Assembly (NCBI RefSeq): GCF_026210795.1
Contig: NC_089454.1
Coordinates: 1,116,001-1,180,000 of the forward strand
Origin: Rhizophagus irregularis
Lineage: Eukaryota > Glomeromycota > Glomeromycetes > Glomerales > Glomeraceae
Reading direction: 5' to 3'
DNA length: 64,000 nucleotides
Shown here: piece by piece, positions 24,801 through 35,739 of the stretch
How positions within the stretch are numbered: position 1 is the stretch's first letter
How the letters are laid out: each line of letters opens with the position of its first letter
Notes under the pieces: model-generated
Database searches by the model: none
The model's input: the letters and a program-made list of their open reading frames with translations, nothing else
Told to the model about the DNA's origin: nothing
Program-made: the position numbers and the translations under genes

Positions 24801-25471
24801 TGTCATTTCAGATTCCTCAAATTCTTTATCATCATCTGTTAATTCATCATTCTCTTCAGAAATATATGCACTTGTTTGTGAACAATCACTTTCAGTTTCT
24901 ATGTCTCCTTTATCATCTTCTTCATCACAATCTTTATTATCAAGACTTTGCCTATCACTATTCTTATCGTAATCTTCGTTATTAGGAATTGGATTACCAT
25001 TATTATAATCTTCGTTGTCAAGAAATGGCTCATCGCTATCGTCATCATCATAATCTTCTGATCTGCAATTAACATGATTTTGATGATTATTAAAGTATTA
25101 TTATAACAATAATGTTTAATAAAAGTAAAATTTACTTTTTTTATAAAACAATTAATTAATTACCTTTTTGGTATGTCTTTTAAAATTACAGGAACATGAT
25201 CGTTATTTGAAATATTGCTTTCTGAACTTGTATCTGATTTATCCGATTCATCGTCTTCGAACTTTCTTTTTTCAGCTGCGTTACAACTTGAAATTGATTC
25301 ACTATCGCTTTTTGTTTCTGATCCGCTTTCTGCTTCAGATTCATTAATTTTTTCAATATTTGCTTTTTCTCTTTTTTGATGTTTTTTAAAAGTTTTTCTA
25401 GTAGACAACCACTTTCCGTTACCATCTTTAGAATTTATTTTACAAATACGACAAGAACAAAGAAATGGCAT
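21866..25471 (-). CDS. CACTA-like transposase (Tnp2 / Transposase_21), multi-exon
   Basis: Minus-strand gene of about ten or eleven exons. Exon 1 (25471-25164) encodes MPFLCSCRICK and an acidic Ser/Glu-rich domain. Exon 2 (25062-24788) is acidic. A Cys motif (YDTCKNSC...CPICGENR) follows near 24480-24560. The Tnp2 core comes next: SGTCDGYQIF, then CWVILLINNNLHPSIR, MIIPGPRSPKNFN, then HLLTWTGDVPALSK, then NSYKGCRFCMIKG and DIMHLFFENVAPSMY. Downstream are FHYLLHVADSIKYCGPSW, then WQFPMERVCG and the C-terminal domain ending DDSNWENIGH. The Asp residues in CDG and TGD are the expected RNase H-fold catalytic candidates. The frame appears shifted at two 9-base A/T runs (about 24441-24449 and 24599-24607), either assembly slips or real breaks. 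Otherwise splice sites join well. Confidence 0.85.
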
Positions 25472-25569
25472 TTTGAAACGTGATAGAATTTATGTAACGA
25501 TCTATTTTTATAAACAATCACATAGTTTGTATTACATGATTGTATTAAATTTACGCATTAAAGTTAGAG

Positions 25570-25984
25570 GTTGTGTTACAAGATTGTGTATCGTTATTAG
25601 AGATGATATAATAATGACAATATTCGTAATAATTATACTGATTGTATTATGAGCAATGGTTCACACAAAGCCATACTAATTGTTCAAAGCCTATTATGAG
25701 CAACGGTTCATATAAAAGCCATAATAATTGTTCAAAGCCTATTATGAGCAACGGTTCATATAAAGCCATACTAATTGTATTAAGAGATTGTGTTATGAGC
25801 AACGCTCGTACTGATGACCGATAAATTGAATCATTATATTTTATGTATTATTATCAATGAAGTTAATTTAACCGTGTTAATACTGACAAGAATGTAGTCC
25901 TAATACTTGTAATAATCTTTCATTAATAATTTCATAATATAATTTTCATGATATTTTTTTCTTTATGACACCAACACTACAGTG
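25570..25984. mobile_element. Putative subterminal repeats and right end of the CACTA-like element
   Basis: About three tandem copies of a ~62-bp unit (TATTATGAGCAACGGTTCAT, then AAGCCATA[CA]TAATTGTT) lie at 25630-25800 upstream of the transposase start. The block CACTACAGTG at 25975-25984, read inward on the minus strand, gives CACTGTAGTG, similar to a CACTA-type terminus. The opposite end was not found, so the boundary is tentative. Confidence 0.4.
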
Positions 25985-26381
25985 AAATGCAAAAGTTATA
26001 TTTAAAGGTATAAACTCCCTCTCACCAATTGTTCGCAAGGCTCTCAATCAGTCAGAACCTAAAATAAAGTTATATCGGTTATTAGACATGTTTGATACTG
26101 GTCTCCTTAGTGTCCTCGAGCTGGGCTTTGATGCATAAACGAGTCGTAATATATTATTCACAGGGGTAATGAGTCAGTTTTTGGAGAGGCACTTTGTTAG
26201 ACCATCAGGACAGAAAATCAGAAAATGGTGTCGAACAACTATAAATGGTATTTCGCGATCAATAAAAAATAAAAATAAACAACGCGTCAGTCGCGTCACG
26301 TTTAAGTATAAAGTATAAATACATGCTATCTTTAGTGATTCTTCATTTCTTTACGCATTTTTTTAAAAAAATTTAAAAAAA
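25985..26381. promoter_or_regulatory. Upstream region of the tandem-repeat protein gene
   Basis: Includes a GC-richer stretch (26030-26290) and a TATA-like AAAGTATAAATA around 26308-26320, about 65 bp before the ATG at 26382. No RNA gene fits the GC-richer part. Confidence 0.4.
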
Positions 26382-27367
26382 ATGGAACAAACACCCGAAA
26401 CTGAGGTATAAAAGTAAAAATATAAAAATATTTTTAATAATCTATAATCAAAAATTCTTACTTTATTACTATATTATAGCTCAGGCCCATATATAAGCCT
26501 ACGTCTAAATATAATTTACAAGATGCGTTAGGATTAAAAAATGAAAAGCAACGCTGGCTTGCTTATTTGGTAACTATTTATTAATTTTTAATAAAAGATA
26601 AAAATTGTTTTTTAATAGTAAAATTTTGTAATAGGAGATAATGCGAGAATGTCTCTACGAAAAGAATGTAGATTTTACCGCCGATTATAGGAGTCAAAAG
26701 CATACAATAACTGCACAAATAGTTCGTTCTGTAAATATTAAATTTTAATTTTCGTCATTTCTTTTTTTTTTGAAGTATACTAAAAATTATTATATTATAG
26801 TTTAAAAAAAAGGCTCCTGACTTCCCTATAACCGCAGCCGATTGGGCTGTAAAGGAGATGCTTGTTAGTACTATACAAAATAAACGTAAGTTAATAATAA
26901 CTTTATTTATACCTAGTTGGTTTATAGTAGAAATTAATTATTTCATTTTATTTATAATAGGCTATTATCTGAAAAAAAAAAATGAATTAGAAAATAATTT
27001 AAGAGTTCCACCACAAAATTCTCCAGCATTACAGGACCGTCCTCCACCATCTCCTCAAGCACAACAAGATCCTCCTTCTCCAGTTGAGCCTTCTGATGAA
27101 CAAGTTCAGATCCGGCCTCCAGTTGAGCCTTCTGATGAACAAGTTCAGATCCGGCCTCCAGTTGAGCCTTCTGATGAACAAGTTCAGATCCGGCCTCCAG
27201 AACCACGTACTGATGAACAAGTTCAGGTCCGGCCTCCAGAACCACGTACTAATGAAAAAGTTCAAAGTGATCCTCCAAAAAGGGTCCGGAAACAACGTGT
27301 AAATGACAAAGAAAATCAAAATAATGTCCCCAAAAAAAGAGGAAGAAAAGCAAAATCAAGTAAATAA
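26382..27367 (+). CDS. Unknown protein with Pro-rich 13-aa tandem repeats
   Basis: Five exons join in frame (26382-26405, 26480-26569, 26635-26730, 26801-26885, 26961-27367) to 233 aa. All introns have GT-AG ends. Residues 1-105 form a conserved-looking region, with LRPIYKPTSKYNLQDALGLK, then WLAYLEIMRECLYEKNV and TAADWAVKEMLVSTI. The C-terminal half is disordered. It has three nearly perfect copies of PPVEPSDEQVQIR and two variants (PPEPRTDEQVQVR, PPEPRTNEKVQSD), then a basic tail with PKRVRKQR and KKRGRKAK, probable nuclear localisation signals. The DNA repeats (39 bp) are almost identical, so expansion is recent. The Lys/Arg tail suggests a nuclear role, but function is unknown. Confidence 0.68.
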
Positions 27368-27716
27368 ATAAACTTGATCTCGGAGATGACAATTTCTTCG
27401 TTCTTGTATAAAACGAATCATACATAGTTTTGACTTAATTAGTTCAATAAATCTTGTTATGATAAACTATTGGTTAATTCATCTTCTCATACACTATATC
27501 AGTATTCGGCATTTCATTCGAATTAAATTAAAAATTTGAAGACGTTTAGATTACCTCCGCATAAATAATTTGAATTGTGTAACGCGTAATTTGTCCACGC
27601 CTCATTACGCAATGTTTAATTGTTCTAATCATTAATAAATAATCTACACACTATAAATTACTTTGATAAGAAATTTTACACATTTAATCTTTTTTGTTCT
27701 AAAAAATCGCTTAAAT

Positions 27717-27727
27717 CTTATAAATAC
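27717..27727 (+). promoter_or_regulatory. TATA box of the small coiled-coil gene
   Basis: CTTATAAATACC lies about 37 bp before the ATG at 27756. Confidence 0.4.
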
Positions 27728-27755
27728 CTTTCCCTTCAATTATGATAACTTACAA

Positions 27756-28263
27756 ATGAAGATGGTTCACAAAAGAAGTCAAAATAAATTACAAGAACGA
27801 AAAAATAAATCCTTTTCGAATAATAAAAGAAAAAGAGATAAGGTGAGTGAACACTTGAGAACCGCCTAGAGTGGTTACTAGGTTCGCCCGTAGTTTTTCA
27901 GATCTTTTAGATAGCTTTTTTTATTTTTTTCTTCTATTTTTTATTTTTTTATTTTTTTATTTTTTTTTTGGAGGGTTTAATAAAAGATGGAGTATATAAT
28001 TGTATTCGGTTGTTATCTGGTTTCTAATTAAAAAATTGGTTTAGGTCAACTCTTTAAACGAAACAATTGAAAATAAAGATAAAGGTAATTATAAATTATT
28101 ATTGTATAAATAATATATATCAATTACTAACATTTATTTAGAAATTACACAATTAAAACGGCAAAAAACATTTGCCGTTGAATTATATCAACAAAAGTTA
28201 AACCAAATAATAGAAATAGAAAATAAATTAGAAAATAATTGCAAATGTATAGAAAATGAATAA
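27756..28263 (+). CDS. Small basic coiled-coil protein (82 aa)
   Basis: Three exons (27756-27842, 28045-28084, 28142-28263) join in frame to 82 aa. The basic N-terminus MKMVHKRSQNKLQERKNK and KRKRDK is followed by a helix-forming segment, SLNETIENKDKEITQLKRQK, and ends with two Cys (NCKCIENE). The layout of basic stretch then heptad helix is bZIP-like in shape, but the bZIP signature Asn and Arg are not evident. A second ATG two codons downstream (MVHKRSQ) is an equally good start and aligns with MVRHRSQ of the gene at 28894. The first intron contains T-rich tracts. Confidence 0.55.
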
Positions 28264-28893
28264 TTTTGTTAATAAATTATATGTTATTATAATTCAGTTC
28301 TCCCAACTATTCTGTTCCCCAAAGAACTACGTGAAAAATTTTTTTTTTGATGGGAGAAAAAAATGATATGTTCCCATATGAAATAAAAATGATATATCTT
28401 CCATACGAAACAAGTTTTGTGAGAAAAAAAATCATTTTTTCACGAGAAAAGGAGTTTGTCAAACAAGATCTGCTACTTTTACGTAATTACTAATAGCTCA
28501 TTTATTTAATATTTGTATAATTTATAAAATAAAATACGAATACTGACAAAAAGTAAATTTTACTTTCAGTTAACAACCAGATCGGCATACTGTACTATTC
28601 CGATTAAAGTTTCTAGCACGTTGTTTGTAATTAATTTTGTACTTTTCTTTGTCCCCATTTTTCCCATTTCACAAAAAATTCATCAGATCTTATCGTTCTC
28701 GTGTATTTGCTAAAATCCTTCTTTTTGAAACATGTATTTTCTCACGCATTTTTTCCTATATATACAATCCAATTACGTAAAAATTATTTTAAGTTTTCGT
28801 AACGTCTAAAACTGTGGTCTGCTTGGAAGGTTTTAGCCTGCCGAGATAGTTTTAATGATAGGAATAACTTTTAATTTATATAATAGATTCACG
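28264..28893. promoter_or_regulatory. Intergenic region between two coiled-coil genes
   Basis: Contains A/T runs and a TATATATAC motif near 28755, about 140 bp before the next ATG. Nothing else is identified. Confidence 0.3.
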
Positions 28894-29528
28894 ATGGTCA
28901 GACACCGCTCTCAACGTTCGAAGGAAAAACGAATTGCTCGCATTAAGAGCAAGAGAGGAAGTGCTCGTCAGGTAGTTGCAGGTGGGTTCCTCTCTATGAT
29001 ATCCTGGGGGCTTAGATTGTTCTAAAGAGGGCTTGTGGACGTTTGTCCTGAAATGATCCTGTGGACGTCTTTGGATTGTTCTAAAGGTGACTTGTGGACG
29101 TCTGTTCTAAAACGAATCTGTGGACGTCTAAGCGGTATCGGTGTCAACCTAAGATGGAGAAACCCGCTTGGTCGAGCTGCGCATAGATCAAGTTAACCAA
29201 TTTTTTTCCCCCATTAGATTACATAAAGGAATTGGAAAAAAAGGTGCAGGAACTTCAAGAGCAAGTGAATGGTATGGATCGGGCTTACAGAGATGACCAG
29301 AGAGAATTGCTGCGGGTACATAATGAATTAAAGAAGGCAGAGAGGAAGTAAGTAATCAACTTTTTTGCTAATAAGTTTCCTTAAATTAATATAATTTTTC
29401 ACTTTTATTTTATTAGGATTACTCGTTTAGAAGGGGAGGAAAGGGATGAAGAAGGCCAAGAAAGAAGACAAAGAAGGGGACAGGGACGAGGGAAAAGGGG
29501 AAACGTTGTTGTAAGTTGTAAATATTGA
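28894..29528 (+). CDS. Basic coiled-coil protein (109 aa), paralogue-like to 27756
   Basis: Three exons (28894-28981, 29218-29347, 29417-29528) join in frame to 109 aa. The N-terminus MVRHRSQRSKEKRIARIKSK is strongly basic. Residues about 33-75 form a clear coiled coil (YIKELEKKVQELQEQV, then LRVHNELKKAERKITRLEGE). The C-terminus is Arg/Gly-rich (RRQRRGQGRGKRG). The start (MV.HRSQ), three-exon layout and order of domains match the gene at 27756-28263, so the two look like diverged duplicates. Nucleic-acid binding is plausible from composition only. Intron 1 holds four near-repeats of TGTGGACGT[CT]T. Confidence 0.65.
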
Positions 29529-30311
29529 CGTGCTTGGTAAACTAGTTTTAAGAATGAAGGATAAAATCTAGCGCAAAGAGTAGTGACAATACAAAGTGCA
29601 ATAAAATTACAGGTATTGCGAATAAAATGACTAAAGAGCCAAAAGACAGCGAATAAAATGACTAAAGAGCCAAAAGACAGAATGAAAAAAAGAAAGATAT
29701 AAATGAATGTAAACGAAAATGATGCAGACCTAACCTGACGTTATACATTATATGTTATACTGTACGAACCCTGTTGTGATATTAAAGTCAATCGGCAAAT
29801 ATATATATATATATTTCAAATAAATCTTAATAAAAAAATCAACGTGTAACTGAATGATAAATTTTCTTTACCTGAAGATTTTTTTAGGTCTCCCGGTTCG
29901 TAAGACGAAAACGTCTAACGTAATGATTCAATTTATGATCGCATTGCACATTGCGCAAGTTTAATAACCCACCTATTATTTTTTTTTATTTATTTATTAT
30001 ATATCTAATAATTATTTTCACACAAGAAAAAAAAATTTTTTGTCAATCCTAACTGTTACATTCTGCTACCATCAAAATTGTCATTTTTTTTTTAGTGAGA
30101 AAATTTTTTATTTGCGGAAAAAAAAATACCGAATGGGAGAAATGTGGATGTTGCACAGAGTTTAATGTGTCACGCTAAGGTGGTGGAACATCATTATTAT
30201 AACACAATTAAATCTTACGCGTGCACTTCCATTTTTGGTTCATCAAATCCACTTTGCCATTAAAGTATAAATACACCGCTTCCATTAAAAGATGTAAAGA
30301 TGTAATTCAAT
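29529..30311. other. Intergenic DNA
   Basis: Includes a short tandem duplication at about 29618-29680 (GCGAATAAAATGACTAAAGA twice) and a TATAAATA-like motif near 30265. No gene is supported. Confidence 0.4.
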
Positions 30312-30430
30312 ATCGAATTACATATTACGATTAATATGTCCAAACAAAAAAAAATCGAATTACATATTACGATTAATATGTCGCAGCAAAAAAGCCATGA
30401 AATAGAATTACATATTACGATTAATAAATT
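30312..30430. repeat. Three promoter-proximal direct repeats
   Basis: Three copies of GAATTACATATTACGATTAA begin at 30315, 30357 and 30414, separated by A-rich spacers, about 115-225 bp before the ATG at 30541. They could be transcription-factor sites or a small minisatellite. Confidence 0.7.
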
Positions 30431-30540
30431 TATCAAAAAAAAAATTAAAAATTCATTTTTTGGTTTTTCTTTCTCTAATTCTCTTCTTTTTTTAAAAAAA
30501 TACTGAATTCTTTCTACCACCTTTATCGCAATTTTAAAAT

Positions 30541-32579
30541 ATGGACTCTTTAAGATCATTAAAAATACCAATTATCCAGCTGCAAAAAAGTATTTTACCT
30601 TATAATTTTGATTCTGGAGAACAACCCGAAACAGAACAGCCTGCAACAGGTTTGCAAAGTTAATTATTTATTTTGTATCTAATTCTAATAAATCAATTAA
30701 TATCTACTTCAATTTTGAATCAATATTTCATAATTGGATATATTTAAAGATAAACAAGAACCATTGGTCCTAATAATTTCTCCAAGTGTTACAAGTGACG
30801 ATGGTTCTTCTGGTTCTCCTAGTGTCGGGGTTGGGGTTTCTGAAACTTTTAGTAATAATGGCACTAAAAAACCAAATATAAATAATGAATTTGGCAATGA
30901 TGATAGGAATGAAGAACAGGATCATGGTCAAGGTTAGTTTTAAAATTAATATGATTTTATATTTAATATATGTGCGAACACGGTATAACAGTAATATTAA
31001 AGTTTATTAAATAGTTATTAATTAACACAATTTTATTTACAAAAAGTAAATTCCTTTTTTCTTATTTATATTTTATAGATGATCAAGTAAAAGTATTGGA
31101 TACCAATACTGATGATGCTAACGAAGATTTTTGTAAGTTTCAATTTATATCTTATAATCTTAGTAATTTAGAGCAAACAGTAATATTTAAATTTATGTTT
31201 ATTATTTTCTATTTATTGTAATGTATAAGGTTCAACCCAAAAAAATGATAAAAAAAGAACGAAAATTGGTAAATTTTCGCATTTTTTTTCTTACCTTGTT
31301 GATTAACAAAAGAGATACTTACTTTTTGTTATTTTAAATTATATTAGATACCTCGATGCGTAAAAGGGCTAAACCGGGTATTGTATAATTCACAGAAAGT
31401 AAACTCTGAAACTTGAATTTGAAATAATATATATATTTTTCTTTAGACGAAAAAATATTATTGGCCATTAATAAGATCGGAGGTCCCACAATAGATTCGT
31501 TATTATATTCATTGAGCAAATTGAAAAATACCGGAGTTAAAAGTGTAACAATGAACTTGGTTAATAATAATATACGATTTATGGATTCCACAGGAACATT
31601 AGTGATAAAGCCAAATCACGTTAACTCCGATGATATAACAATTAATGCCAGTTTTCCTCATTATGATTATAATCAAGCCTCGGATCTCAGCTTCGAGGCA
31701 AATATTATCGAATTAAAGAAATTCAAAGAATTGGATATGGCAAGTATAAGATTGGCGGAAGATTTGCATAAGCTGCTAGGTTATATTGGTAAATTGCCAA
31801 ATAATCCACCTATACGTGATAGGTCAATCTTCAGTAAAAAAGAAGAGTATAGAGAAGCCCTCATTAGTCATTTGGAAAAGATTAATTCAACACAAGATTT
31901 TCAATCTTTTCGTGGTACTCAACGTATTAATTTGATTTCTGATGACAATCAAAAAAGTTGCAGTTCTTTTAAAATTTTACCAATTCGTGTGCAAGAAAAG
32001 ACTTCATCACTTACTGAATTATCTGATGAATTCAAGAAGATTGCAAAAGATTTATCGGAGGATATATTTTTATCCGTAATGGGAGAAGCAAATGAGCAAG
32101 GAAATAAAGAAATGGCCAGACGCAAGGAACTAAGGTTTCATGTCGGGTTTTTTAAGTCATACATACAATTACAGGCTTTTTGTGAGATAAACTTAAACAG
32201 AAAACAATCAGAGACGACAAAATCTCAAGCAAAAATATTAATTGCTCAATTTTACCCCTTAATTTCTTTACCGAATTTGGAATTGATGCTTCAGCGAGCA
32301 CCACGTATATACAGGTTACTAGAAGTAGCCAATTTTGATTGGCGACTTTTAGATTCTTTCGAAGAATTAAGCGCATGTTTTTTTAAGAGTGGAGTAAAGA
32401 CGGCAATTAACTTTGAAATATGGATCAATTTGGTCCGTACAGGCAAGCTGATTAGTTATGACGAAGAATTAAAAACTCAAGAAAGAAATAGGGAAAACAA
32501 GAGGATTAAAATTGAAATTATTAAGGAATATTTTGATATTTCAGGGGTTAATTTTGACGAGATGGTTGGTAATGAGTAG
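30541..32579 (+). CDS. Orphan 515-aa protein, six exons
   Basis: Six exons (30541-30649, 30750-30932, 31079-31132, 31230-31268, 31348-31377, 31447-32579) join in frame to 515 aa. The small exons encode a disordered acidic and Ser/Gly-rich N-terminal third with SDDGSSGSPSVGVGV and a short basic patch (KNDKKRTK, MRKRAK). The large last exon encodes a folded region: INKIGGPTIDSLLYSLSKLK, then MNLVNNNIRFMD, a helical middle with SSLTELSDEFKKIAKDLSED, and a C-terminus IKEYFDISGVNFDEMVGNE. I recognise no domain. A related, rearranged, non-functional copy of its first half lies at 35740-36690, which shows the gene duplicated locally and supports several exon boundaries. The frame is open throughout. 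Confidence 0.7.
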
Positions 32580-32976
32580 GTAGTAAACAGAGAAAAAAAA
32601 ATTTTTTTGCAGTCAAATAGTTTTGCATTATAATTAGAATGAATTTATATTATAATGATAAAAAATGGACTCGAAAAGCGTTGCAACCTCCAGATTTATA
32701 AATTAGCATTATAAGTAATTTAGTAATTTTACATGAATAAAAGGCTAAATAATATGCAATCTTTTATTGTTTGCGCATTCTAACATTTGCTAAATAAACT
32801 TGCTATAATTGCTATCGTTTACTATCATAAATAAATAAATAAATAAATCAATTTGTGGCTTAGCCTATTTTTACATGAAAAAAACTCCGATATGTTATTT
32901 ATGTATACGTTTTTATGTATCTAAAAAATTAAATGTTAATTAATGATCTAGTTTAAAATTTTAAATTTATAATATT
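32580..32976. other. Intergenic DNA
   Basis: AT-rich, with a short AAAT/AATA microsatellite near 32828. Nothing else is seen. Confidence 0.4.
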
Positions 32977-33290
32977 AAACATACCGTCCCATATTTTATT
33001 CTCTTTTTCTGCTGTTATTTCAAATTCCTCAAAACCATCATACTCTTCAGAAGTACCACTTTCTGTCTCTGAATTATCATTATCATAATTATCAATGATC
33101 TTAAAAGGTCCATAATCATAATCATCAAGAATTTGATCATCGCTAAAGTAATTATTAGGAAAATGTAAGTTATATTTTTTATTATAAATAATCGATCAAT
33201 TACCTTTTAGATGTATCTTCTAACACTGAAGGAAATGGAACATCAAAGCTTTGATTATTACTGTCACTAAAGTCATATTATAACAACAAT
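32977..33290 (-). pseudogene. Relic of the acidic N-terminal region of a Tnp2-like gene
   Basis: The minus strand contains an exon end reading VPFPSVLEDTSKR followed by a GTAATT donor. It matches the exon 1 end DHVPVILKDIPKR plus GTAATT of the gene at 21866-25471. It is followed, after an intron-like gap, by Asp/Glu/Tyr-rich coding sequence like that gene's exon 2. No transposase core accompanies it. Confidence 0.55.
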
Positions 33291-34251
33291 TAGTAAATTA
33301 GTAAAAGTAATTTTTACTTTTAGCAATGACAGTACGATATATTAGCTAATATTTTAGGAGGTATAATGATAATTTTAATTATTCGTAGATAAAGTAAAAA
33401 AATTGACTATGCTGATTTTAAATAAGGGCAATTTTAACAAATAAGGGAAGGTTTTCACTTTGACAATCTCAATTTAGTGTAGCGAGAGGTCCCTGACAAT
33501 AGGAGAAATAATGGTAAGACAACAGTAAAACAAAAATTTTAAAAAACTTTCGTCCATTGATGAAACTTACCGAAAGTTCATCATTCCAAAAATATGTTTT
33601 TCTTTCATATTTACCTAAAGTCCATTCCAAAGTCCAGATGTTCTGATTCTAAAAACGAAAAAACGTTAGTTATAATATTTTTAATATAAATACATTTACA
33701 CCTAATTACCTGAAAGGCCGTTCCAAATGGTTTTTTCTTTCAAGTATCTATATAGAAGGAAGACATAAAATAGAGTAATAGATTGATTAATATACGTGAA
33801 GTATGAGTCTTCAGAAATAAAAATCAGCAAAAACAATGTGTATAAATAAGATAGAACAAGTATCGATATGCGCCCAGTCTTAAGCCGCAGGATCCTCTTC
33901 AAGAAAATTTTATTTTCTAGAAGAAGAAACCTGAGTCTTGGACGATACCAATCCTATGTATGCGCTTAGTTTTAAGCCGCATGATTCTCCTTAAGAGAAG
34001 AAACCGAAAATAACTTAACAATTAATAAATTAAAATTTAACTATGGGCATAATACTGGTGTAATGATGAAAAGATTGATGACATAGTAAATCATGTAAAA
34101 TTTCTTTTTAGGTCATATTAACGAGGATTTTTTTTCCTTTTTTATGTATTCAACCGCAATATGGAGAATCGTGTGAAATTTCTTAATGAACTGCAAATGC
34201 TTTTAACTCTCTTTTTTCCTTTTTTTCAACATCCAATTTTATATCGTAAAC
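33291..34251. other. Intergenic DNA with exon-like bits and a tandem duplication
   Basis: Around 33560-33760 the minus strand has two exon-like pieces bounded by AG and GT that encode similar peptides (LKEKTIWNGLSG and YERKTYFWNDELS). At 33867-34005 a ~92-bp unit starting TATGCGC, with TTAAGCCGCA inside, is duplicated in tandem. No complete gene is found. Confidence 0.35.
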
Positions 34252-35480
34252 ATGGATATCTTGCCAGAAATCGACTTAAGTGAGAACAGAATTACGAATA
34301 ATACAATTGACAAACTAATCGAAACGCTTAAAACTACCAAGTTCAAGGTTAACCTTATTATACAAATTAAGATATATTTTAAATATAAATCTAAAGTTTT
34401 TATTTGAATTAGAAATTGAACCTCGAGAGTGTCTTCACTAAAAATAACAAACAAGAAACTTTTGAAATTTTGAGAAAAATATGCGAAGTAATTAAAGAAA
34501 GCACAAATTTGGAAGAACTGATAATTAGTAAAAATGCACTAGGAAAAAGCGGTGCAAAGGCGTTAAAAGTTTTTTTAACTAATAATGTTAATTTAAAGCA
34601 CTTGATAATCGACGACGCGGGGTTAGGCGAAGGAGGTACAGTTATATTAGAATCGTTATTGAATTCGAGAAGGAAAACTTCTTATTTAGAAACATTTTCA
34701 ATAAAAGAAAATGTTTTAGGAAAACAGTGTTCCAAACTGCTTTCTATGGTTCTACATAAACATAAAATTACACTAACAAAAGTAATTTTGTCTCGAAACA
34801 GCTTTTATAACTCAGATCTTTGTCGAATAATAGAGTCTTTAAGTTTGTGTAAGAAGTTACAAATTATTAATCTCGAAGATAATTTTTTCACTAAAAAAAC
34901 ATCGAAAATGCTTAGTCGATCTTTGGCTAACTGGCCGGATTTAAAACAACTAATAATTAATGATTGTTTGATATGTAAAAAAGGTGTTATATATATTTTA
35001 GAGGCATTATTAAAGGGTACCAATAAAAATATTGAATATCTGGGGTTTCAATATTGTAGTATTGATGAGAATGGGTTCTATACTTTGGCAAGTATAATTA
35101 AAAAAAGTCTAATGTTAAAAGTGGTGGAAATCAATGGGAATTATTCGATTAAAAAAAAATGTATGTCAAAGCTAAATTTGGTCTCTAAAAAAAATGGAAC
35201 CTTGATAAATGGATTTGATGATTTAATTAACGAAGATGATGAGGGAGAAGAAAAGGAGGGAAAGGAAAAGGAGGGAAAGGAAAAGGAACTGGACGATAAT
35301 GAGGTAGAGGAAATTCATAATGACATGAAAGGGAAAGGTCATGATGGAAAGGAGGGAAAGGAGGAGGAGGGGCTGGACGTAGAGGAAGAGGAAGGAGACT
35401 ATGATGAAAAGGAGGGAAAGGAGGAGGAGGGGTTGGACGTAGAGGAAGAGGAAGGAGACTATGATGGAAAGGAGGAGTGA
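34252..35480 (+). CDS. RNI-type leucine-rich repeat protein with acidic tail
   Basis: Two exons (34252-34347 and 34413-35480) give 387 aa. Exon 1 starts MDILPEIDLSENRITNNTI and exon 2 continues KLNLESVF, so the intron falls within the repeat region. Residues about 1-270 hold roughly nine ribonuclease-inhibitor-like LRRs, with cores such as LEELIISKNALGKSGAKAL, LKHLIIDDAGLGEGG, LQIINLEDNFFTKKTSKML and LKQLIINDCLICKKG. The last 85 residues are almost only Glu, Gly, Lys and Asp (EGKEKEGKEKE), with two nearly exact copies of a unit containing EEEGLDVEEEEGDYD. The LRR part is a protein-binding scaffold of RanGAP/NLR-LRR type. An acidic tail after LRRs is also found in RanGAP, but no catalytic Arg motif could be assigned, so that identity is only a possibility. 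Confidence 0.75.
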
Positions 35481-35739
35481 CTGATGATGAAATCATGAGT
35501 TTTATAATAATAATAAGATAGTGCCGTAGTACAGTTGCGATTTTATCGTAAAATTAAAATATTTTGTATATATTGTGCCAGCTGGCAACTTAATAAACAT
35601 CCCATGACTTTAAATTTTAGCTGAAAAGTTAATTGAACGAATAATTTACTTACATTAATTATTCTACGTAAAAATCATTCATAATTTTTTATTTATTTTT
35701 TTTTTACATTTTATAATATAAAATTATAAATTCAGTCTA
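35481..35739. other. Intergenic DNA
   Basis: Short AT-rich 3' flank of the LRR gene. Nothing is recognised. Confidence 0.4.

Noticed and set aside
26952-27319. Overlapping ORFs on both strands with regular repeats (e.g. QLEAGSELVHQK, NWRPDLNLFIRR)
   Set aside because: They are shadows of the 39-bp coding repeat of the plus-strand gene at 26382-27367; only that frame has matching spliced upstream exons.
33702-33902. Apparent membrane protein ORF of 66 aa
   Set aside because: No conserved motif; its end looks like an exon boundary and the hydrophobicity follows from T-rich sequence.
34252-35480. Firm identification as RanGAP
   Set aside because: RNI-type repeats plus an acidic tail fit, but the catalytic arginine region could not be recognised, so only a general LRR call was made.
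35227-35496. Pro/His-rich minus-strand ORF
   Set aside because: It is the antisense of the Glu/Gly/Lys-rich tail of the LRR protein.
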